This document shows positions 24,301 to 38,000 of a DNA stretch of 64,000 nucleotides, one piece after another. The notes under the pieces are model-generated. The model was not told the DNA's origin, ran no database searches, and was given only the letters and a program-made list of their open reading frames with translations. The DNA is from Actinernus sp. WN-2022 (lineage: Eukaryota > Cnidaria > Anthozoa > Actiniaria > Actinernidae): NCBI GenBank assembly GCA_030867875.1, contig JAOWCC010000577.1, forward strand, positions 1,070,660 through 1,134,659. The letters are read 5' to 3'. How positions within the stretch are numbered: position 1 is the stretch's first letter; every line of letters starts with the position of its first letter. Made by a program: the position numbers and the translations under genes.

Positions 24301-27300
24301 GTACATTTATCGCGAGCAAATCGCGATGAGATCGCGATCAATGAGCGATCTGCTCGCACCTTGCTCGCGATGTGACCGCGGAGAAGGACATGATCGCAGT
24401 CGCAGCTACACTTATATAAGTTCATCGGACATTAGATTTTACGTTACAGGAGCCCTTGCGAAACGTTTTACAGCTGTGATTAAAAACGAATTAAGTAATG
24501 ATCCAGATAAGAACTGTAGTAGAATCCATTGTTCTGCGGCAATGAGACTCTCCCACATACGATTTTGCTTGAATATGCCTTAAGTGCTTTAGGAGGTATC
24601 TACAGACCAAACTACATCTCGAAAATAAAGTATTTGTTATGCTATTGCCTCTTTTTTCTGTGAAAACGCAGAGAAGCCACCATCCAGCCAATCGGATGTA
24701 GAGAAAACAAAGGATTTTTGAAATTTGAGAACTTTCCCCACACACGATATTTTTCGAAATTAAACCAAGTTAGTTCGATCAAAAATAAATTCAAACCACA
24801 AAAAAATATCGAATGAAAATGTATTATTTCGATAGGTTTCTATTGAATTCATAAGTATCAACCAATGAAATTACGAGAAAGAATAATAGAAAATTAACAC
24901 CTTTTAACATTCCTTACCGTAGACACTACAGTTCTTATCTGGACCATTACTTAAAGTAAACACAAAAAGCTCAATAGCGTGCTTACTGTGACGTCACACA
25001 GGCCAGTCACGCCACATTTGTTGCATTCTGTGGTTGGCAGAAACGAAGCGTGAACGCAGTCAGTTGCTTATAAAATATCACAGGTCGGTGCTTATTCATC
25101 GCCAAATGACTCTTCCACACAAGTCATACAAACACGCGGGTTTGTTTTGCCAACCACATTATATATGCAAATATATAAATGACATCAGTGTTTACAAACA
25201 GTAAGTCTCGCTATATTACAATTACTAGCAGGGACCCGCGGAACTTACATGTTTCTGTTTTAATACTCGGTAAAGCTTGAGGAGTATATAACCGAGGTTG
25301 GTACTTGAAAGGAGGGCAGGCTGTCGTACCGGGTATTATTATATGGCAAGCCACTCTCAATGTCAAATCGAGTGTTTTGATTGGCTGGTGCTCGGTCGGG
25401 ATTTTGCCGTACGGACCGTTACCATGATAACGGTCATAATTCGCATATTTCGGTCTAAGCTCAGAAAATTGAAAACTAAATCGGTCCGGGAAAATGGAGA
25501 TAACTAGGCACTCAGTGATGCAGTTTAAGAGCACAAACATCGTAGTAATACAGCTTTAAAAAAGAGAGAAAGCCGCAGGTCCATCAAAAATGTGAAATGA
25601 ACTTAGTGACCATTTGTTGTCAAAAGTGATCATTGATGCAAGCAAGTCAACCAGAAAAGGACAGGAAAGAACTAGTTGAAATACAATTCCATCCAAAGGT
25701 CTATGCTACAGAGACAAGATAGATGTCATGTCAGGTACTACAAAGTTTCAGAAGTCACCGTCTAGCAGAGTTCAATGTAGGGAAGAACCATTTTCCCTTG
25801 CAGTCACTACAAGCGAGTTGGAAACAGCGACATCACACGAAGTCTCCACTCGGTAGAAACGAAATTAGAACATGGCTTAGTAATGTATCAGGTAATGCAG
25901 GAATGAAACACCTATCAGCGAAATAACACAACAATCCGACTCAATAAAGATAAACCTGCTAACACTGATTCTGAAAGCCTCGTGGCTCTGTTGAGTGTTC
26001 ACACGAGAATCGTGCGGTAGACTCGATCCGTAGTCCAGTGGAAGTATTAAAACTACAAGACAACAAGTCTGCCAGCGACAACAAGTCTCTCCAGAGTCAG
26101 AAGTCATAGTCCATATTTTAAACAAGTAACAAGTCTACTCCTCTGCAGCCGGCTTTCTTTCTACAATTATCGGTTTTAAGAAATTTGTCTTGAATGTCAG
26201 TCAGCAGTTTACAAATTACAATCCCTCACTATAAACCAGAGAAGTTCTGATTCCACAGCCAACCAATTTTGCCGATCAGGAGCAAATATTAGGGATTGTC
26301 AGTTCCAGATTTTCCATGTCCCAGTCAAAGTTGTCCAGGATACAAACAAACAGCATAGAACTGTCATTGCCAAAAGTGATCCGACGAAGATCTTTATTTT
26401 TGTTTGTTTTTCGAGTTGATTTAGTGGAAAATATCTTCTTTTCTGATCGCTTTTTCTACAAATTCCACCTTTCATGCACTTTGGATTAGCCACGTTTTCT
26501 AATTTTGAATTGATTCTGACATCTGACATTGTATTCCCATTAATTTACGAAGAGCTGTCAAATAGATCCCGGAATAAATTCTGAACGGCTTCCACTACTT
26601 CTTTGTTTATCACAAAGTGCTATATAATAAACTACTTATTAACCTCGCCCACTCGGTCATTACGGGAAAATATCAGACCTCGGTCTTTTATGTACGGACC
26701 TCACTATCGCTCGGTTCGTACTGTCAAGACCTCTGTCTGCTATTTTCTCGTAAAGACCTCTCTATCGGTTAATAAGAAGTTAACAATCCCCTTCCCTTCA
26801 CCAATAGCACAACAGGTTCTTTAATACTTTCAGGCGGTAGATGGTATTTTTTCACGCAGCAAACGGATCATCGAACGTAGGCTTTTACGTCCCTGCCCAA
26901 GGACGCGGTCGAAGCCGGATTCGAACTCATGACCTCCCGCATTCATGACCAACTGAGCTAGCCGGCCGTGCGGTGAAATGAAATCAACAAATATATGATA
27001 TAGTAACATAGGCTAGCCGGCTGACCGACTCCTGACACAATGCAATGGCGCCAGATTGTGTACTGGAGGTTTTTAGCATGTTGATGTATAATATCTTACG
27101 GATCTCAGTTAATTTCTCAAACCGATGAACACAATTATACCTATTGTCGAAAAAAGTGCCAAAACTGACGGTCACAGGCAGCTCGAGCTAGTCATGAATT
27201 CGTCTGACGAAAACAAATATGGTCGCCGAAAGAGCATTGATCGAAGCAGGAAAACGGAATAACAATAATCAAAAGCCAAGTTATTGGAATGTCTGGTTGT

Positions 27301-30300
27301 AGTGAGTTTATGGTCTGAAGAGCCTACGACAGTTGGGCGAGGAAACAGTTGGTTTTTATATCTAAAAAAAAACAGGAAACTACAGAGAACAAACATGTAC
27401 TACTCTTCCCAGTAAACTGCGACACCCCAAGTTTTTTTTTACGGCCCCCATGATGTGAATGGTCTGTACCACGTGATCACTGTTTGGCATACCTCCGGTA
27501 GAGATCATTTTTTTTATGGCAGCGTGAGAAAAGCGACGTGTTGTTCTACATTATAGACAAAGAATGCCTCAGATGAATAGCCCACTTCCGCGATATGCTT
27601 TACTTGTCACGCACAAAGGTTTCAATACGAGGCCCCGTGCTAAATTAAATTTATTCTTTTCTCAGAGAAGTGGGCTATTGGCAAAATATTTCCTCCATTT
27701 ACCTTAAAAGTTAAAGACCCTGTGTCCGAGCCCATGGTGCTTTGCGCCAATGTTATGATTAGTTTGTTTATCAACGGCCGCATAAATTAAAGGCCAGCTT
27801 TTAGTCGAACTAAAATGCTCTCGATTGTTTATAAGTTTCATAAAAGAAGTACAAATACACATTGGATAACGAATTTCATAATTTCTACCGGATTAAAAAC
27901 CCAATCGAGCCCACGAATTTTCCCCGGATGCTTCGAATATGATTTGAACAGTACTCGTCAGGAAGCCAGTTGTACTACCTTTAGATTCTAATTCGGTTTA
28001 CGAGTGCGACTTTTCACAACTCTACAAGCAAACACATACTCTTGCTACCTTGTTTTCATGTCCCCAGTATTGTTTAGCTGTATTTGAAGATCTCTAGTTT
28101 CCTTCCGAATGATATATTTTGAGTGCAAAATCAAATGCCGTACTCGCACTCGAGTCAAACTCACAGCGAAGTAACAGCTGAACTCGGCAGATTGGAGTTT
28201 GACCCGCGGTCGTAGTTTTGGTAGCAAGACTTTCTGGACGTACTGGAGGATGAAAAAAAGGTTAAGAGCATTGCTTTCTCTGCTAATAAAAATGCAAAAC
28301 ATATACCGATACAGATAAGTCGTAACACCTCAGTGGAGCTGAGCCGTGCAAAATTCTGATGAATGATCTTGATGCCAGAAGTGGTTGCTTTGTATTTCCA
28401 ACGAAGCCCGCTGGTCCCTTAGTGCAGCAAATCCCCGGGAAACTCACGTAGTAGTCCTTTTGAACCACAAGTGTTCTCTTGTAGACCTAGAGAAAGTAAA
28501 GTGTGGACTGCTGAAGGATTATTTGTCGAGTCGCTTCGCTGTCTGTTCTTTCTTTAGCATTCCTCTACTCGCCACTCAAGACCGGGATTCGAAGAAATAT
28601 TCGACTAAAGTTTCATTTTAAAAGGTATATATACAAAAGTTAAGATAAAAGAAAGTCAGTTAACATATATATCTATAAATACTTACACGATGGCCCAAAC
28701 TAGAGATGGATTTCGAAAGATTCGAGAGTCACATAATAATAACACCGATCTTTCTGATTTTCGTAGCCTACGAAAATGATTTGCGTGCGCAAAGCACCAT
28801 GGGCTCGAACACAGGGTCTTTAAGCCACGTTATTTGGTTCTTCAAATACGTTTAGTAATAAACTCCAGAACTTAAAGAAGAGCGAGATGCAAATTTTTCC
28901 CAGCAATTTATAGACTAATTTATTCTAGATTTATTTACTGGGAAGAGTAGTATGGGGCTGATCAAAGCTAGGACCCGGCTAATCCACAGATCGAGTTGAA
29001 ATTTAGCATGTTGGTTTTTGTGGGGGGAGGAAAACCAGGGGACCCGGAGGAAAATCCTCGGAGCAAGGGCGAGATAACAACAAACTCACATATGCCGCCA
29101 CGGGAGATATGTTTTGCCTATTAACCACCAGAGAGTTGGTCAAGACCATCCGTTCGAACGTTTTGATTAACCATTTGATAGTCAAGACCTTCAAGGAACA
29201 TTCATTGTGGATTTGAAGACGTTTTGTAGCTTCAAAAGCTTCGTTTAATTGCTACGTGGCCGGATTTTCGCCGTTCATCGTAATTTGCAGTACCGTAGAA
29301 TCTCTCTATCTCGAATTAATACTAGTTTCCCCTGCATTGGATTTAGGATCCTGGATTTACCCTTTCACTAATAAAAAGTTCAGCACGTGTTCAAGTGGAA
29401 CGTACACGTAAAGGTTTGTGGAAATGTTCACGAGCAGCCATTTTGTTTCCCTGCAGACTGTGACTGGTGATCATCCATAGTGATCGCGAGCAAGGTGCGA
29501 GCAGATCGCGGTCAGTGCAGGCGACTTGATCATGATCAAATGAATCTATAGTTTCAGGCGGAACTGTATATCAGCACGTGACTGTTTTCTGCATAAGGCC
29601 TATTACCGGTAATTGAAGGCACACATGATTATTAATTGTTATGATGATTATACATACATACATTAGTAACTACACATGATTATTGATTGTTATGATGATG
29701 GTTATACATGCATACATACATTAGTAACTACACATGATTATTGATTGTTATGATAATGATGGCTATACATACATTAGTAACTACACATGATTATTGATAG
29801 CTATGATGATGCACACATTAGTAACTACACATGATTATTGATTGTTATGATAATGATGCACACATTAGTAACTACACATGATTATTGATAGTTATGATAA
29901 TGATGCACACATTAGTAACTACACATGATTATTGATTGTTATGATAATGATGCACACATTAGTAACTACACATGATTATTGATTGTTATGATAATGATGC
30001 ACACATTAGTAACTACACATGATTATTGATTGTTATGATAATGATGCACACATTAGTAACTACACATGATCATGGATTGTTATGATAATGATGGTTATAC
30101 CGCATACATACATACATTAGTAACTCCCAAAAGGGCTTCTCAATATTAAATTACAAGAATCTATATTATTAAAAAACTCTAATTAATATTGAATATTCAA
30201 GGCAATTAAAATTAAAATAACAATTAAAAGCAAAAATCCAGAAATAAACCATCAACTAAATAAAATCTAAAAAAAAAATAACGTACAGCATAAGCTCTTC

Positions 30301-33300
30301 TTTGCATGATGATTGAGCTGACCTAAGGAGGCCTTACTGATTCACTAAGTCAGTTCCAAAGTGTGACAGTGTGATAATGAAAGGATCTCTGGCTAGTAGC
30401 CATTCTGCACTTAGGAAACTGAATATTATTGGACTGTCTAGTGACATACCCACTAATTAGGGAACTCTTAAAAATGTTCTTACACAGATATTAAGAAGCA
30501 AGTTCATTTACACACTTAAAAGATGTCATGACTGCATCATGGATGGAGATAAAGTTAATGTCCAACCAGAAGCCATTTCAAAGCTTTAAGAAAATTTGTA
30601 ATGTGGTCAAACCTATTAGTTCCGGTAACAATACATTGTACGTGCAGCAAAATTCTTGATACTGAATTCTCCGCAAGTTTAGTATTTAACTAAATACTAA
30701 ACAAGTTATGATCATGATCATCATTTTTCTAGCAAACAAATGACTAGTTCTATTGATTTTAAAAGTTTGCTCAATAGGACGATAGGAGATTCATTACGTG
30801 ATCATCATAGCCAAGATAGGTATCCAAAATGATACCTCCTCGCCCACATTTAATGTTGGACCATGCCGGGTAAATTCAACAGGGGTGTAGTATAATCAAT
30901 ATTAAATGGGGGATTTTGTTGAAGAATGTACATCCTTTGCAGTAGATGGTTTAAGTTCCTTGTGCATGAGGGTAAAGATGATATCTTGTGGAATTCTCAA
31001 CATAACCTGAGGCACACCAAACAGCTTGGAGGGGTTAATGAGAAGGTGGTTCTGGCAACACTACTCAAAACTAGTTTCAGATCTTGGTTCACTTTGGTTT
31101 CAAGCTGTAACTGTAAGTCGTTACCGTAACTTGCCCACTCATACGAAATTCACTCTATGGATTACAACTAGAGTGGATTTTGTGTGAGTGGGCAGATTAC
31201 AGCAATGACTTACCACACAGTCACCGTAAAAAAATGCTGTGACATTCAAATTGTTTTTGTCCTGTTGATCAAATCATATTACAGAGTTACGGTACAGAGT
31301 TATGGTATGGCAAAGTTACAGTACGGTTACGGTACAGTTACAGGACGGTTACGGTACAGTTACAGGACGGTTACGGTACGGTACGGTACGGTTACAGTAC
31401 AGTTACGGTACGGTTATGGTACAGTTATGGTACAGTTACAGTATGGTTATGGTACAGTTACAGTATGGTTATGGTACAGTTACAGTATGGTTATGGTACA
31501 GTTACAGTATGGTTACGGTACAGTTACAGGACGGTTATGGTACAGTTACAGTCTTGCCGTATTTCTTTCCCAGTCAATCTGCACTATCTGAGTCATGTTC
31601 CTTACTTGATCCATATGTGACATTCATCAGAGCTGGTCTACCGATAATTCCGATAGAAAACTGCACATTGCGGTCGACCTAGGCAGAAACAAAATAAAAG
31701 AAAGATTGAAGTTTGTAAAAAATCCTGTTACTCTATTACACAGTCAAACAAGCTCACAGAAATAAACCATCAACTAAATGGAATCTAAAAAAAAATAACG
31801 TACAGTGTAAGCTCTTCTTTGCATGATGATTGAGCTGACCTAAGGAGGCCTTACTGATTCACTAAGTCAGTTCCAAAGTGTGACAGTGCGATAATGAAAG
31901 GATCTCTAGCTAATTGCCATTCTGCACTTAGGAAACTGAATATTATTGGACTGTCTAGTGACATACCCACTAATTAGGGATCTCTTCAAAATGTTCTTAC
32001 ACAGATATTAAGAAGCAAGTTCATTTACACACTTAAAAGATGTCATGACTGCATCATGGAGATTAAGTTAATGTATAACCAGAAGCCATTCCAAAGCTTT
32101 AAGACAATTTGTAATATAGTCAAGTAACAATACATTGTACGTGCAGCAAAATTCTTGATACTGAATTTTCAAACAAGGTCACTCGGTATATTACTCCTGA
32201 GCAAATAGTTTTTGGGAAATAATATTTTGGGTAGTAAAGTGAATAACTTCACCCTGTTCAGTGAACAACAATTTTTTATACTTCTCTTTTCTTTCATCAC
32301 ATTTTTAACTCCATGCAGACATGACTGTTTACCAAAGCAAAGCAAATTAGTTTGGAACTCAACGTTACCTTTTTGGGAAAGTTACGAAAGCTGATTCTTG
32401 TTTTCCCAGACACGTTGAAAGTAAACATGTAGTTACTGGCAAGGACGTCTAAAACAGAAGATAGTTTAATTAACCTGATGTATTACTTCAGTATGGAACA
32501 TGCATGATAATAGAGACCTTTACATTGAAGTATGAGTACAACTTTCCACAATTGAGGGATATATGAAGATATATGAACAACCAAATACTCTAAATAACTT
32601 GTCCTATGTCTCCAACATTGTTTGGCAGAATTGAAAGATCTATACTTTCCTTGCGAGTTATATATTTTCAGTCTAAAACTCGTATGAAGGCAGCCTTATT
32701 TTCTATTTATTAATTTTGTTTATACAATAAACAGTGTGAAACATGAGCTGATTGGTGGATAGCAATGTGTTACAACAGATGGACAGATGATGGCACGTTT
32801 TGGGCAATTTTGTATCCTGTTTTAAAACGATTATTGTATAAAACTAATATGCCATTTTGTTATGTGTCTGACCTCATATAGATGCACAGATTTTTATTAT
32901 TTAACCACGGTAGTACAAATTCTGCTGAGCTGCTTTTCAAGTAGCCGTGAAAGCTAAAAACTAACCTACTTACATCAATAATAAAACTATTGTACTTTAA
33001 GAATTTACTACCACTTAAAATATTGTAATAATAGGGATAATATTATATAAACAGATGATTTAAAGGTTACGAATGCGATGGTTAAAACAATCATTAAGGG
33101 CAGCCTTGAAGGAGAGTAAGGAGGGGGATTCTCTTACGCCACTAAGCAGTTGATTCCACAGTTGTGCTCCGCTGTAGCTGAAGCTCTTTTTTAGATACTC
33201 ACGATTTGGGCGCCGGGCATGAAATAGTTATTTTCACTTATGCTGTATGTAATAGTTTGGGAACACTTCCTAAACATGTCTGTCATATAATTGGGACACA

Positions 33301-35065
33301 TTCCATGATGAACTTTGTACATAATGGTAGAAATATGTCTTTTTTCGTCTCGTTTGTAGGTCATCCCAATTAAGCTCTTGACGAAGAGAGCGAGACCGTA
33401 CGCCATATTAAGACTTCGTAATAACCCTAGCAGCTCTGTTCTGCAGTTTTTGTAACTTGTTAGACAGAGTTGTGCCAACGTTATCCCATACATGACTACA
33501 GTAATCAAAATGGCACTGTACTAGGGATGTATAGACCGTATTAAGAGTATCAACACTGGCGTAAGGTCTCACCCTCTTAATATTTTGGCTGTGTGATTAG
33601 ACCAGGAGAGCCTGTCGTCGATTTCGACTCCCAGATATTTCGAGTTAGCCACCCTTTTTAGTTGTGAATCCCCAATTTTAACGGCTGGCATCAAGTTAGG
33701 ATCCTCGTGACGTTGGGAATTTGTGATAATCATGAATTCGCATTTCACCGTATTTAGGTTTAAGTTTTTCGCAGTAAACCAGTCGTTCATTTTATTGAGG
33801 TCATCGTTAATCGTGGATTCGATTTCTGAGGCTTTTTTTGCTGACTGGCAAAAACAATCCTTACAAACTCTGTTAAATTAAGCTTCAAAAATGTATTTAT
33901 TTTAAATGCCATTACTTCAGTTTTAAAGATCTGAACCTAAAACTTGGGCTTTTTAATAATTTTGGGGGATGGGCAGCTTTGGAATTGATAGAGCCATAAC
34001 TTATATATATATAATTGTACTCTCCAGTTCTGGTTTTAAGACAGTTCGGTTTATAGGCTTTACACAACAAATCCTGCTCTTCTTTTGACAGTTTCAACTA
34101 CATGTAGCTCGGTTTCCAAAGTCACATCCAATTCAATTTTAATACGGTATTTCATATCCAGTTCTGTTCATGGGTATAATTCGTGGTCACCAGATCGAAT
34201 GCCTCTGTATCTTCTAAGTTCTGTTATTCTTTTGACGATTTTAACTTTTCTTCTTGGTCTCTATAAAGTCACATACAGTTCAACTTACGGACGATTTCAT
34301 TTCCAGTTCGAATTACAGTCACCATTACACTTAATAAAATTTTAAAAGTAGGGAACAAGTAAGATTTGTGTGTGTACATTGTTTATAAACACATAATTTC
34401 AACCTCACCAGTTCTGATTTCCGTTCGCGTTCAAAGACAAGGGTCAATCACTGTTCACTTCCAGCTTTTGCGACTCTCGAGTTGAAGTCTTAGTAAAGCT
34501 CGGCATTGGTTGACTGGTTTAGTCAAGACTTCCCAGTTGTACAAACTCAAGAGTATTTCAGAAGAAGACTTGGCGGTAAACAGCTAACATTGCAAACAAT
34601 CAAAATCCCTCATTTGACCTCCTCACAGTGTGTGATGGTAATGAAGAGTGTTTCAACAATATCAACAACGCAACACTGCAATCCTATGGCACTTAGATGC
34701 AGCAGTACAGGCATTGTCTTTCAGTTTCCGTGGATTATTGGACCAAAACCTTCACTCCTCCCCTGGCCAGACTAGCTAACTAGCTGACCATCGGAAGCCC
34801 CTAAAAGTCCTGTCAGCCCTAGAATAACTGAACATCTTGGTATTTCAGTCGAAGAGACCTTTGGTTTGAGCAAAATAATGGGTAATAATGGCTTAAATCT
34901 TTGCTCCCGTCGAACTTTGCCTATAAAAATATATTTGGGAAGTGTCCCCGAGCAGTGTCGAATCTGATTGGTTGATCTTGTCAGGTGTTGAGTTGTTCAT
35001 CGAACAATGGCTCCTGTGTAATCTGATTGGCTAACGGCAACTTCCGGGGCGACACAAAAAATAAA

Positions 35066-35096
<31 letters not shown>

Positions 35097-38000
35097 ACTT
35101 GCGAAACTTGACTCGGGCCCATCCTACACTGGCCCGAGTAATAAAATAAAAACGGGTTCGATTCTTTCATTGCATTGGCACAAGTGTTGATTAAAATCTA
35201 GCTGACAAAGGTCAAACTAATTGGGGACACTATTTTTTTTATTTTTTTTATTTTTTTATTTAAACATATATAGACTCGGGCATTAACCCCAACAGCAGGC
35301 TGCTCATCTAGGGGGCTCACGCGATTTACAATTTACTTAATTAGGAGTGATATAGGAGGGCTAACGGTTACATAATCAGAAGAAAAACAAACAATAGCAG
35401 TGACAATAGTGACAAACATAAAGAAAAGTATAATAAGGCAGTTGGAACCAATACAATAAAACATTTAGTAGTTTTTGACAAAACGCATAGATTGTTTGAA
35501 ATAGGACTGAACGCTCAGATATAAACGTTTATTTTCGTCAAGAGTCATACTGACCGATCCGTAGAGGAATATGTCAATTTTTTGAGATTCAGACAAATGG
35601 TTCCAACGGTCTTTCAGTGATTGTGCAGCAGCCGAGAATAAGGGAGGTAGAAGGGCAGCGTATCGTGGGCAATTTAAGAAATAATGTGCCACAGATTCAT
35701 AGACAGCCCCGCAAGCACAAGCTGGTGAAACAGAACAATTAATTTTAAATAGATGATAGTTAAGTGCACAACAGTTTAATCGAAGGCGAGTGTGCAATAT
35801 CGACAAATATCTATCTATACCTACATTAAGGTAACTAGTATTGGCCTGTGAACAATAAAGATTAATTAAAGATTTTTTAAACAAACCGAGTGATTCTGTT
35901 GCTCGTATTGCTTCGTCAACACTGTTCCATAATCTTATTGTTGAAGGAAAAAAGATTTCTTATATCTCTCAGTTCGGGTGGGGAATAGGGAAAAATTATT
36001 AGCAGACCTCAAAGCCAACCCGGATCTTTGTTGGACTGTTAAAGGAACCAGATCTCGCAAATAGGATGGGGTAAAATCACGAACAATTTTGAAATAAAAA
36101 ATTAGCTTATGAATTGATCTTCTGGTTTTCAAATCGTCCCAGCCGAGTTCATTGAGTAATCTCTGTCTACTTGTGCCCCTCATTGCACCCGAGACCACCT
36201 TGGTAGACTCATATTGCACGAACTCTAGTAGCTCACTTTCATTGTCATGGCAACCGTCCCAAAGCACATCTGCATATTACATGATTGGTCGTATTAACGA
36301 TTTTATACAATTTTTCCAAAACGTCTCTACTGATTTTGAATTTTAATCCTTTCCAAAAATTTAGTCGCTTTGATGCCTTTTCATAAACATTTAGAATATG
36401 GGGTTTCCAGGAGAGATTAGCAGCAAGTGTGACACCCAGGTGCTTGTGACTACAAACGTCATCTAAGGGGGCATTGTCAAAAAAGAGAGGGAGATGCTGT
36501 TGCTTGTTCCGTTTGGTAGAGAATATTATAGATTTCGTTTTGCTGGCGTTGATGGTTACCAGCCAGTCACGAGCCCAATATTGAATTTGTTCAAGATTGT
36601 AATTGATACTAGGAGCCGTGAGGCTGGGGTCGTCGACCACTTGAAACAAAGAGGTGTCATCAGCATAAAGATAACAGTTACTTTGGACATTCACCGAAAT
36701 GTCGTTAATATAAATTTAAAAAAGCAAAGGGCCAAGGATGGAGACTGTGGAACACCTGCTTCGATGTTACCCTATTCGGACGACTGGCCATCCACAACAA
36801 CTATTTACAAAGAAGAAGAATAAATGATAAATTAACTAATCTAATCTATTATGGGTTAAAATATTTAAAAAAATATAATGCCCTCATGTTTTTAAATCTG
36901 ATAAAACACTTCTGTTCGTTTATTAAATATACATAAAAACCTCAGAACTATTATCAGAGTCATCTCCATGTTTGTTTTGCAAACTGTTGATATAATAATG
37001 TGTTACTTACAGTAACAATGTCCAGCATTAGTAGAGTTGCCTTTGTATCCTTTGCCCTCCTCACAACTAGTTAATCAGGAATACAAGGATGTTAAGTCAT
37101 GATTGGTGAGTATTTACTTGTTAAGGCATGCTAGCTACATGGTAATGCATGGACCACCCTAAAACAACCCATTAGAAAGTAACCTGTTCTACTCTGTTGT
37201 AAACTGCCAATTATAACCTAAGGACTAAGAAAAATTGGCAAATTTCCTAAATGCAGTCTAAATCTTAGATACCTTTACTATTGTTTTTAATACAATATAT
37301 AGACAATATCTAATACAATATCTAGACAATATCTAATACAATATACAGACAATAAAATGGTAAACACAATTGAAAATGAAATGTATGCATGCATGTAGTT
37401 ATCACAAATAGGCTACTTTAACCCACCATACATAGCTGGCACAAAGTTTTTGGTCTCCCAGCTTTTCTCAGTCCTTAAAGGGGCTATGTCATGGTACTGC
37501 GCATGTATCGAGTAATCGTTCGGTTGGTGGTTTTAATTGGATACAAACAGTTAAACTTCCGTCCTTCAATGCTGGATTGAAAGGATTTGCAATATTTTCC
37601 CAGGAGACTGTTTATATACACTGTTTGTTGGTCATTTTTGCATATTTGTTTTGATTTTAAGCATCCCACATGGCCGAGAGGTTCGGTAGTTCATATCAAA
37701 CACGGTGGAAATAGCTGTTTCGATTCCGGCCCGGAACAAGAAGCCTATTACGGTGAAACAGCCCCTTTAACTGCTTTTCTTATCAGAGGGGTGTTAGACA
37801 TGAATCCTCCTTTTGTGTTAACGTTGCTCATATACATATATGCATGTAATTTATATACAACTGTACTTTTTTCCTTTTTTTTTTAGTCTGGTTTACTTTG
37901 TACATCAATTTAACCCTTGGTTAACTTTGCAGTCTACTCCAGAGATTCAAATGACAAAGATGTGCTAGCCATGTTGCTAACAAGGTACTGTTTGTTGGCA

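Noticed and set aside
29605..30125. Possible CRISPR array
   Set aside because: Direct repeats are contiguous with no unique spacers, and the genome is eukaryotic; it is a 47-bp satellite. The same holds for the 88-bp array at 40.7 kb.
31184..31682. Long ORFs of 126-135 codons across the GTACAGTTAC repeat
   Set aside because: They are produced by the tandem repeat and run antisense to, and partly over, a supported attractin exon; no domain or splice support.
36494..36823. 109-codon + strand ORF
   Set aside because: It is the antisense shadow of the LINE RT on -.
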